Below, piece by piece: positions 8,114 through 15,466 of a DNA stretch of 64,000 nt. The position numbers were made by a program, and so were the translations under genes. This stretch comes from Nitrospira sp. (lineage in GTDB: Bacteria > Nitrospirota > Nitrospiria > Nitrospirales > Nitrospiraceae): the NCBI GenBank assembly GCA_029194535.1, contig JARFXR010000001.1, positions 1,372,721 through 1,436,720 on the forward strand, written 5' to 3'. How positions within the stretch are numbered: the stretch's first letter is position 1; every line of letters starts with the position of its first letter. The notes below the pieces were generated by a model. It ran no database searches, was not told the DNA's origin, and saw nothing but the letters and a program-made list of their open reading frames with translations.

Positions 8114-9583
8114 ATGAATACAGTAACTAATCCAGGTGCATATGCCGCGAACGGAGATACAAACCTGGTGAAATCTCACCCCTTGAGAATTCTACAAGTC
8201 TGTACATCGGACAGAGCCGGTGGCGCGGAGCGCTCGGCGTGGAACCTGTATCGCGCCTATAAAGATCGAGGCCATGAATCGTGGTTGGCCGTCGGAACGA
8301 AACGCACAGACGACGCGGATGTGCTGGTCATCCCCAACGCGCGACCCCGGAATCTCTGGACGCGACTCAACGAGAATATCCAGGAACGATTACAGGCTGT
8401 TGAAGAAGACGTGGCGGGGGTAGGACGAGTACGGGAATGGCTCAGGACCTGGTCGAATCCCTGGCTTCAGATGCAACGATCCCTAGGGATGGAGGAGTTT
8501 GATTTTCCTGGAACGTGGCGATTGTTGAGTCTCCCTCCACGCAGACCTGATATCGTGCATTGCCACAACCTGCATGGCAACTACTTCGACCTGCGCGTTC
8601 TTTCAAGCCTCAGCTATGAGGTTCCGGTCATCGTCAATCTTCGAGATGCCTGGTTATTGAGCGGTCATTGCGCACATTCGTTTGACTGCGATCGGTGGAA
8701 AACCGGCTGTGGCCGTTGCCCGGACCTTGCTATCTATCCGGCCATCGAACGCGACGCCACGGCCTTCAACTGGCGTCGGAAGCGGGACATTTTTGCAAGA
8801 AGCCGACTCTATGTGACGGCCCCCTCTCATTGGCTCATGCGAAGAGTCGAAGAGTCCATCCTCGCGCCAGCCATTGTGAAGACTCGCGTGATTCCGAATG
8901 GGGTCGACTTCTCCATTTTCCATCCGACGGACCGGCAGGGTGTGCGCTCTGGACTGGGCATCCCGCAGGACGCCAAGGTACTGCTTTTTACCGCGAATGG
9001 TATTCGGCGGAACATTTGGAAAGATTATGCGACCATGAAAGCCGCTGTAGCCACCGTGGCTCAGCGCATGCATGGTCATGATCTGATCTTTATTGCGTTG
9101 GGTGAAGAGGGGCCGCCCGAACGGATCGGCTTGGCGGAAGTCCGATTCGTTCCTTACCAGAAAGATCGTCACGCCGTTGCCCGCTATTTTCAAGCAGCCG
9201 ATCTCTATGTCCACGCAGCTCGTGCCGAGGTATGTCCCTTAACCGTCATCGAAGCGCTCTCATGTGGCACGGCGGTGGTGGCAACTGGGATTGGCGGCAT
9301 ACCGGAGCAGGTAAAGGGGTTGGAGCTGTCACAATTCAACTTGCGGAATTCTGGACTAAATCAGTATGGAACGACTGAGGCGACTGGGGTGCTGGTTCCG
9401 GGTGGTGATGCCCAGGCGATGGCGGCGGGAATCGAACGGTTGCTGCGCGACGAAACGTTACGCCGTCGCCTGGGAGAGAATGCGGCTCTAGATGCGGCCA
9501 AGCGATTCGGCTTGCACGGCCAAGTTGATGGATTTCTCTCTTGGTACCGCGAAATTTTGAACGACAGGGCAATGGCCCATTGA
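8114..9583 (+). CDS. Glycosyltransferase family 4 protein
   Basis: A 489-residue GT-B retaining glycosyltransferase. It opens with ILQVCTSDRAGGAERSAWNL, the family 4 N-terminal pattern (G-G-A-E-R). The C-terminal domain has a donor-binding E-x7-E region, AEVCPLTVIEALSCGTAVVAT at about residues 369-389. A cysteine-rich stretch near residues 180-200 (CAHSFDC, TGCGRCPDL) resembles the Cys-containing insert seen in some cyanobacterial and Nitrospira-type GT4 enzymes and could bind metal. It transfers a nucleotide-activated sugar to a lipid-linked glycan on the cytoplasmic face. Acceptor and sugar are unknown. Confidence 0.9.
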   Translation: MNTVTNPGAYAANGDTNLVKSHPLRILQVCTSDRAGGAERSAWNLYRAYKDRGHESWLAVGTKRTDDADVLVIPNARPRNLWTRLNENIQERLQAVEEDVAGVGRVREWLRTWSNPWLQMQRSLGMEEFDFPGTWRLLSLPPRRPDIVHCHNLHGNYFDLRVLSSLSYEVPVIVNLRDAWLLSGHCAHSFDCDRWKTGCGRCPDLAIYPAIERDATAFNWRRKRDIFARSRLYVTAPSHWLMRRVEESILAPAIVKTRVIPNGVDFSIFHPTDRQGVRSGLGIPQDAKVLLFTANGIRRNIWKDYATMKAAVATVAQRMHGHDLIFIALGEEGPPERIGLAEVRFVPYQKDRHAVARYFQAADLYVHAARAEVCPLTVIEALSCGTAVVATGIGGIPEQVKGLELSQFNLRNSGLNQYGTTEATGVLVPGGDAQAMAAGIERLLRDETLRRRLGENAALDAAKRFGLHGQVDGFLSWYREILNDRAMAH

Positions 9584-9655
9584 AATATGGCCCGTCAATC
9601 GTAGCGTGAGACCAAGAGTCCGACCGTCGTTCTGGATCAATCGCAGGTTCATGAA

Positions 9656-10119
9656 CATGACGCAACGTCACACCTTCGGACAATACTCGGCAAGGTAGAG
9701 GTAGGATGTCTTGGGATCCTGATCGCGCTCTTGTCGCTCGAAGATGCGCTGCAGTTGCGCGCTCAAGTCGTCGATCCATCCGCAGGGCTTCGGCTTGTTC
9801 TGGACGAACCGCTGGGTTTCCGTCCTAACCTAAATCTCCCTGTACACGACTCGCGCGGCTGGATCAATACCTCACCATCGGTAGAACGCGCCGACATCGT
9901 CGTGCTCGGAGATGCCCTGGTGTCTAGCGCGGCCTGGTCCAGACAGGTCGGGTTACGTCTCCGCCGCGCTGTCTACCAGATGAGGGTCGGCGGTACGGAC
10001 CAGTGCAGTATGCTCTGCTGCTGGATGAAGCGTAGATGTTGGAACCTAAGGTTATCATCAGAAGAGTGGAGGAGCTTCTAGAAATAGTTGAGTCGATGCA
10101 AACAGTCCCTATAAAATAG
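9656..10119 (+). pseudogene. Remnant of an SGNH/GDSL-type hydrolase gene
   Basis: Between the GT4 and the intact SGNH gene lie about 700 bases without an intact gene. One frame reads a membrane helix (CLGILIALL), then PLGFRPNLNLPVHDSRGWIN, ADIVVLGDALV and RRAVYQMRVGG. This is the start of an SGNH protein, but the catalytic GDS is GDA and residues are missing after it. At about 9992 one base is lost, and the sense continues in the next frame as YGPVQYALLLDEA. A TAG (10033-10035) follows, then MLEPKVII in the same frame and a last TAG at 10117-10119. Changed nucleophile, frameshift, stop and truncation all point to decay. The 3' part overlaps a likely promoter for the next operon. The left boundary is approximate. 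Confidence 0.65.
10088..10115 (+). promoter_or_regulatory. Candidate sigma-70 promoter for the SGNH-MBOAT-adenylation operon
   Basis: TTGAGT (10088-10093) and TATAAA (10110-10115) are separated by 16 bases. A start near 10122 would give an untranslated leader of about 170 bases before the SGNH gene, and this stretch contains no other gene. Read from sequence; not proven. Confidence 0.4.
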
Positions 10120-10178
10120 GTTCGAGTGTGCCCAATTGGATGATTCGCGAGCGCGCCTCCACAGCCTTCCTGATTCTT

Positions 10179-10208
10179 CCTCATGACCTACAGATTCGTT
10201 TCATGAGG
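10179..10208. promoter_or_regulatory. Inverted repeat in the leader of the acyl-transfer operon
   Basis: CCTCATGA (10179-10186) and TCATGAGG (10201-10208) are perfect 8-base arms around a 14-base spacer, downstream of the predicted promoter and 84 bases before the SGNH start. It could be a regulator-binding site or a leader hairpin; it could also be chance. Confidence 0.25.
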
Positions 10209-10292
10209 CCACAGCTGCTTGGGGCCGTGCTGATATCCGGCATGATGTAGACTCTACCGGTCCAGAACGAAAATGGAGCGCAGGTCAGCCTT

Positions 10293-11483
10293 ATGAGTAA
10301 GTGCATATATCGAGGGGTCGCCATCCTTGCGCTGAACGCCATGATTGCGTTCGCTTGTTTCGAATTGGCGGCTCTCGGATTCTTCACGGTGCAGGTGCCG
10401 GCGGGGACCACGAGACCGACTGAGCAACTGATAGGGGAGGGGACTTCGAGGGAGAAGGTCTCCTACTATGCCACTCAAGACTGGGCTGAACGGTTTTGGT
10501 ACGAGTTTCGGCGGAGCCGCAATCAACAGTTTTATCCCTTTGTAGATTGGAGGAGAGCACCCTTCAAAGGCCAGACTATCGAAATCAATCAGGAGGGCGT
10601 CAGATTGACGCCCGGGGCGGATTGCAGGCCCGGTTCGTACAAGGTGTTTACCTTTGGCGCATCCGAAATGTGGGGGACGGGATCGCCGAGCTGGGGAACA
10701 ATCCCTGCCCATTTGCAGAAGGGTCTTGAGAAAGTAAGACGGGGACCGGTTTGCGTGACCAATTTTGCAGAATCGGCCTATGTGTCGATGCAAGGCATTA
10801 TCACGCTTCTGATGCAACTACGATCCGGCAATGTGCCGGATGTGGTTGTGTTTTACACCATTGCGGATGACGTATATGCCGCATACCAATCAGGTCGAGT
10901 CGGCATTCTTGAGAACTTCGATCAGATAGCTGCACGTTTCGAAGGGCATCGAGAGCCGGACACATTTCTGGATCTGATGAGACGCACCTATTCATACAGG
11001 CTAATCGACCTATTCATGGGCAAACTGATGATCGCCGATTCGAAGCAGGAAGAACCGGCTCCCCGCAAGATAAGCACGTATGAAAGTATGGGGATTGACG
11101 TCGGCACTTTGAGTGCCTTGATCGTAAGGGAATATTTTGGAAATTATGAGATTGTGAACGCGCTTGCCCGAGAGTACGGTTTCAAGTATTTCCTTTTCTT
11201 GCCGCCACTAGTCTCGATGGGCAACAAACCTCTCACATCTGAAGAACAAGAAATGAAACGCAGGATGGAGAGCGAGGCGGCGCTGCACAGCCTTGTTACA
11301 GCTGTCTATCAGGCGGTCGAAAGGGAGTCGCCCAACTACCCGAATCTCTATTCAATGGTTCCTGTCTTTGATGGTTACGATCCACTTGTGTGGATTGACG
11401 AGAGCCATGTCACGCCAGTCGGGAACCAATTGATTGCCGAGAGGATGTTGAGAGCTATTGCTGGATCAGAGGGACTTCGATGA
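10293..11483 (+). CDS. SGNH/GDSL-type acyltransferase partner of the MBOAT (AlgJ/DltD-like role)
   Basis: A 396-residue protein with one N-terminal membrane helix (about residues 8-33) and a periplasmic domain. FTFGASEMWGTG places the candidate nucleophile Ser124 in the GDS-like block, and WIDESHVTPVGNQ supplies the Asp369-x-x-His372 pair of block V. The stop overlaps the MBOAT start by four bases (ATGA), so the two are translationally coupled. By analogy with DltD, AlgJ/AlgX and PatB, the MBOAT brings an acyl group across the membrane and this serine enzyme hands it to the polymer. A decayed SGNH gene lies directly upstream. Family confident; polymer and acyl group unknown. Confidence 0.82.
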   Translation: MSKCIYRGVAILALNAMIAFACFELAALGFFTVQVPAGTTRPTEQLIGEGTSREKVSYYATQDWAERFWYEFRRSRNQQFYPFVDWRRAPFKGQTIEINQEGVRLTPGADCRPGSYKVFTFGASEMWGTGSPSWGTIPAHLQKGLEKVRRGPVCVTNFAESAYVSMQGIITLLMQLRSGNVPDVVVFYTIADDVYAAYQSGRVGILENFDQIAARFEGHREPDTFLDLMRRTYSYRLIDLFMGKLMIADSKQEEPAPRKISTYESMGIDVGTLSALIVREYFGNYEIVNALAREYGFKYFLFLPPLVSMGNKPLTSEEQEMKRRMESEAALHSLVTAVYQAVERESPNYPNLYSMVPVFDGYDPLVWIDESHVTPVGNQLIAERMLRAIAGSEGLR

Positions 11484-13012
11484 TCCAGACTATAGGCTGC
11501 TTGTCAGTCGTTCTTCTCCTAACCCTGGTGGGGTGGCGCCTGCCCTCGGTCAGGGGACGGCAGCTGCTGTTTCTGGCCGCCAGTTATCTCTTCTATGCCA
11601 GTTGCGGGATCGGTTTTCTGGGTATCTTGATCGCAAGCTCGCTCATGAATTACGCCTGCGGCCAATCCCTGCGCCGCAAAGCGACGGCGCCACGTTTGTG
11701 GCTCGGCGTCGCGCTCAACCTTCTGCCTCTGGCATTTTGCAAATACTTGCCTGCGTTGCTGGAAATTGGGTCGGCTGATTCATGGGAATATGATCTTGCG
11801 CGTCAAATCCTCATGCCGATTGGAATGTCCTTTTGGACATTCCAAGGACTATCATACCTGTTCGATATCTACTATGAAGAGGAACCGGACCCTTCGCTGC
11901 TCGAGTTTTGTCTTTTTATGGCGTTCTGGCCAACCGTGATGTCGGGTCCTGTTTGCCGCCTCCCAGGCATGTTGCCGCAATTCCGACAATTGTCTCACCT
12001 GAACTGGGATGATCTGTCCGCGGGGAGTCTTCGGATTATCCAAGGCGTCATGATGAAGTATGTGCTCGCCCACATCCTGGCAACCGGATGGCAGCCTGGT
12101 GAAGGTGTTGCCGCTGGGTTCGATCAGATGAAAGTCGGGTGGGGCGCTGTCGATGTGTGGCTCTTGGGTATTGGGTTTGGGTTTCTTCTATTTTTTGACT
12201 TCGCGGGCTACTCGCATATGGTCATTGGAACCGCGCGCCTTTTCGGCATCCGCCTTCCGGAAAACTTCGATCGCCCCTTCCTTTCACGCACTCCATCTAT
12301 TTTCTGGACACGCTGGCACATGTCGCTTTCCTTCTGGATTCGCGACTATGTGTACAATCCGCTTGCTGTTGCGGGGCGACAATACAGTTGGTGGCCCTAT
12401 GTGGGGTTTATTATCTCCATGACGCTCTTCGGGCTGTGGCATGGAGCCAAATGGACTTACGTTGTGTACGGTATGTATCACGGTCTGGTGCTGGTCATGC
12501 ACCGTGTGGGCCAGCAGGTAAAACGGCGATTCACTCTCCGGCCGCCGCGCGAGGTGGGAGTGGCTCTTTCCTGGGGAACGACCTTTCTGCTGCTTGCGGT
12601 GGGGTTTATCATTTTCCGCGCCAATGACTTGACCCAGGCGTGGACGATGTTGGGGACAGCAATGACGCCTGCGGCCTACGGGCATTTTGCCATGCCGCGC
12701 AGCTTTTACGCGCTCACGTTCGCCAGCGCGATCGGCTATTTTTTCGTCGCAGCCGGACACTCCTTGTTGCGATCCTGGAGAACGCGATACAGAGAGGCCC
12801 TCAGCGAACCACGAACACCGATGGCCAGTGCCGGTCCGGTGCCGGCGGCCGATGTTACCTTGATCATCGGTGCACTGTTCGATTTCTTCTCGCAGAGACT
12901 GTGGTGGTGGTTTGCGCCGGCGCTCTCCGTGCTGGCGTTGTTGGTTGGATTGGTCATGTATACGAGGGAAGCGGTGATCGCCGTCACGCCGTTCATCTAT
13001 ACCTTGTTTTAG
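11480..13012 (+). CDS. MBOAT O-acyltransferase with fused C-terminal helix and FIYTLF acyl-shuttle tail
   Basis: A 510-residue multi-spanning membrane protein. MPIGMSFWTFQGLSYLFDIY, FWPTVMSGPV, ENFDRPFLSRTPSIFWTRWH and GLWHGAKWTYVVYG are the conserved MBOAT/AlgI/DltB blocks; His321 in GLWHGA is the expected catalytic histidine. After the MBOAT core a polar linker leads to an extra C-terminal segment (about residues 466-510): a tryptophan-rich start, one membrane helix, then TPFIYTLF at the very end. This segment resembles the whole free microprotein at 29683-29835 in helix, spacing and final hexapeptide. In Dlt-type systems such a tail carries the acyl group on its tyrosine. It is coupled to the SGNH gene upstream and followed by adenylation and carrier genes, giving a complete Dlt-like set. 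Confidence 0.9.
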   Translation: MIQTIGCLSVVLLLTLVGWRLPSVRGRQLLFLAASYLFYASCGIGFLGILIASSLMNYACGQSLRRKATAPRLWLGVALNLLPLAFCKYLPALLEIGSADSWEYDLARQILMPIGMSFWTFQGLSYLFDIYYEEEPDPSLLEFCLFMAFWPTVMSGPVCRLPGMLPQFRQLSHLNWDDLSAGSLRIIQGVMMKYVLAHILATGWQPGEGVAAGFDQMKVGWGAVDVWLLGIGFGFLLFFDFAGYSHMVIGTARLFGIRLPENFDRPFLSRTPSIFWTRWHMSLSFWIRDYVYNPLAVAGRQYSWWPYVGFIISMTLFGLWHGAKWTYVVYGMYHGLVLVMHRVGQQVKRRFTLRPPREVGVALSWGTTFLLLAVGFIIFRANDLTQAWTMLGTAMTPAAYGHFAMPRSFYALTFASAIGYFFVAAGHSLLRSWRTRYREALSEPRTPMASAGPVPAADVTLIIGALFDFFSQRLWWWFAPALSVLALLVGLVMYTREAVIAVTPFIYTLF

Positions 13013-13085
13013 CATCCGGCCGGGACTTATCCTCTACAACGCAGAAGATCGCTGCACTCCTTGAGCAGTAGGAAAGGAGCGAATA

Positions 13086-14654
13086 ATGACTGATGGGAAA
13101 AGGACTTCTGGGAAAGAAAGGTCGGTTCTTTCCAGGTTTGCCGGATGTTCAGCGCGCTTTCCGAACGATCCGGCCCTCTGTGTCGGGGATCGATCATACA
13201 CCTATCGTGAAGTAACGGGCCTGTCCTTGTGCATCAGCACACTCCTAAAATCCCATGGCATCAGAAGGGGAGACCGCATAGGCGTGCTGATGGAGGACAA
13301 TGTATTTACCTATGCCTCGCTGCTCGGAATCCTGTCCTGTGGGGCCTGTTACGTTCCGTTGAATCCTCATGCTCCCGTGGATCGAAACGTGGGAATTATT
13401 GCAGATGCCGGCATCAAACTCCTGTTGTTTGGCGACAAAGAAGATACGGCTCGGGAACTCTGCGGTCCATTCGGTACTGAATGTCGACCGCTGAACAACC
13501 GGGTTAATCCCGCCCCAGGTAGATTGGATCCGGTAGATCAGATGCAGGAAGATCCGTGCTACTTGCTGTTCACGTCCGGCACCACGGGGAAACCCAAAGG
13601 AGTTCCGATTTATCAGCGGAACCTTACCGCGTTTCTCGACATGATGCTGGAAAGCGGAAAATATGATTTCACCAAGAATGACCGCTTCCTTCAGATGTTT
13701 GAGTTGACCTTTGACCTTTCGATTTTCTCCTTCCTCGTCCCCCTCTCGGTAGGAGCGAGTTTCTATCCGATTCCCCGGAAGGGCATCGCGTATCTGGAGG
13801 TGGCCGACATCCTCGAAGCCAAGAACATCACCGTCGCTCTGCTGGTTCCTTCGGTCATCAACTACCTGAAGCCCTATTTCGGAGAGCTGGACCTTCCAAA
13901 GCTGAGGTACAGCCTGTTCTGTGGTGAGGCCCTATACCATGAAACCCTGTCCGGGTGGGCCAGGTGCGTTCCTAACGCTAAGATCGAAAATCTATACGGA
14001 CCCACTGAGGCGACGATCTTTTGCATGCGTTACGAATGGCGGCGGGGAGAACCGCCGCACCCGCAAGGGAAGGGAATTGTTCCCATCGGCAAAAGTATGG
14101 AAGGAATGGATGCGTTCAAAATGATTGACAGCACATCGGACGAAGAGGGAGAACTCTGCCTGAGCGGCGAGCAGGTCACCCTTGGCTATTGGAACAATCC
14201 GTCAAAAACTGCGGAGGCATTCGGGACCACAACGGAGGGTAAGAAATATTACCGGACCGGAGACCTGTGCAAAGTCGATAAGACGGGCGATTTCCTCTAT
14301 CTAGGGCGAATAGACAACCAGGTGAAAATCGACGGCCACCGCGTCGAGCTCGAGGAGATCGAGTTCCATACCCGTATGTTCTGCGAAGAGAAGCAGGTGG
14401 TTGCTGCGGTGAATACCAGCGAGACGGGCAGCCGCTACATACTCCTGTTCATCGAAAGCGAAGAGGAACTGAAAAAGGGCCTGGAGGATCATTTGAAAAA
14501 GCATCTTCCGGCATACATGCTTCCTAAGGAGATCATCACGGTCGGCCTCTTCCCTCTCAACAGCAATGGTAAAACCGATCGCAAGGCGCTGAAAAATGCC
14601 TACCTGCAGAAATTAGCGGCCAATCAACAAGAGAGAGCTGGATCCGGCGTGTGA
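13086..14654 (+). CDS. Adenylation enzyme, DltA-like/NRPS A-domain type
   Basis: A 522-residue member of the ANL (acyl-CoA synthetase/NRPS adenylation) superfamily. LLFTSGTTGKPKG at about residues 160-172 is the phosphate-binding loop, NLYGPTEATIFC is motif A5, YYRTGDLCKVD is A7, LGRIDNQVKIDGHRVELEEIE is A8, and NSNGKTDRKAL near residue 492 carries the A10 lysine. Its length and shape match DltA (D-alanine:carrier ligase). It would activate an amino or carboxylic acid with ATP and load it on the carrier protein encoded 55 bases downstream. AGGAAAGGAG stands just before the ATG. The substrate could be D-alanine or another small acid; I cannot decide from sequence. Confidence 0.88.
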   Translation: MTDGKRTSGKERSVLSRFAGCSARFPNDPALCVGDRSYTYREVTGLSLCISTLLKSHGIRRGDRIGVLMEDNVFTYASLLGILSCGACYVPLNPHAPVDRNVGIIADAGIKLLLFGDKEDTARELCGPFGTECRPLNNRVNPAPGRLDPVDQMQEDPCYLLFTSGTTGKPKGVPIYQRNLTAFLDMMLESGKYDFTKNDRFLQMFELTFDLSIFSFLVPLSVGASFYPIPRKGIAYLEVADILEAKNITVALLVPSVINYLKPYFGELDLPKLRYSLFCGEALYHETLSGWARCVPNAKIENLYGPTEATIFCMRYEWRRGEPPHPQGKGIVPIGKSMEGMDAFKMIDSTSDEEGELCLSGEQVTLGYWNNPSKTAEAFGTTTEGKKYYRTGDLCKVDKTGDFLYLGRIDNQVKIDGHRVELEEIEFHTRMFCEEKQVVAAVNTSETGSRYILLFIESEEELKKGLEDHLKKHLPAYMLPKEIITVGLFPLNSNGKTDRKALKNAYLQKLAANQQERAGSGV

Positions 14655-14709
14655 TAATCTGTCGGGACGCGCGGCGCATGTGCTTCCCGTATGTAAAGGT
14701 GGGACATCA

Positions 14710-14958
14710 ATGAAACATGAAGACATTGTCGGAATCCTGAAGTCCGTGTTCGAGAGAGTTCTCGAAGAAATGGACCTGAAGATTACTCGTGAGATGACCG
14801 CGCACGATGTGGAAAAGTGGGATTCCTTACGTCACATCCAACTGATCAGCGCGGTGGAAACCGCGTTCGGAATCAAGTTCAAACTGCGTGAGATCATGAG
14901 CTTGAACAGCGTCGGAGACCTGATCGATCTGATTGATGCAAAAAGGGGTCAGGTCTGA
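14710..14958 (+). CDS. Acyl carrier protein (DltC-like)
   Basis: An 82-residue acidic four-helix carrier protein. EKWDSLRHIQLISAVE holds the D-S-L motif; Ser39 is the expected phosphopantetheine site. The start is ATG 14710, with AAGGTGGG about six bases upstream; an upstream in-frame start is less likely. It follows the adenylation gene, so it should receive the activated acid as a thioester and present it to the MBOAT on the cytoplasmic side. The downstream 500 bases hold only degenerate sequence. Confidence 0.9.
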   Translation: MKHEDIVGILKSVFERVLEEMDLKITREMTAHDVEKWDSLRHIQLISAVETAFGIKFKLREIMSLNSVGDLIDLIDAKRGQV

Positions 14959-15466
14959 CACAACACGAATCGTTCGAATATGCTTCCATCTCCGGACTCA
15001 CGATGTACAATTACTCGGTCGTATTTTCCCAAATGAATAGGCTGGTGCCCATTCTGGCCTTTCCGATACATCGGAAGAGGTACGCTCCCTCGGCAAGCCT
15101 GTGCGCAGTCCCGGGAAGGAAATAGATGACCTTGGCAACGATGTCGATTCTTTCTTCGTGCATCTCCTTTGTGCTGATCCTTCTCATCGGTCTGGTAGCC
15201 CGTTGTTCCTGGAGAAAATCTATCCTGACAGCCGCCGTCGTGTGAGGGACCATTGCCCACAATAATCACGGAAACCTTGTTCGCTTTTGGAGTCCTGTCC
15301 TATCCGATGGTTCTCATTTCCTGGCTGATCACTGGCGCGGCGCTAGCGATTCTCGATGTGCGGTGCTTTGGGAACAAGGACCTTCTGTCCAGTGGCGTTC
15401 GTCCCGCATCCGGCGCCTCGAGGCTTTTCACAAAGTACACAAGAGTAGCTCTGTACGAACTGGACC
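14959..15466 (+). other. Gene-poor 508-base stretch with possible decayed SGNH-type sequence
   Basis: No convincing intact gene is seen. One frame reads MYNYSVVFSQMNRLVPILAF (from 15003) to a stop, and an adjacent frame then reads GKEIDDLGNDVDSFFV and ADPSHRSGSPLFLEKIYP (to about 15235). The D-P-S-H-x-S-G block followed by LFxEKIYP resembles the C-terminal Asp-x-x-His block of SGNH hydrolases, so this may be a frameshifted 3' fragment. Further right, a TTG-started frame (15253-15480) encodes 75 residues with one hydrophobic segment and overlaps the next gene's start; I do not think it is certain enough to call. The SGNH reading is tentative. Confidence 0.35.
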
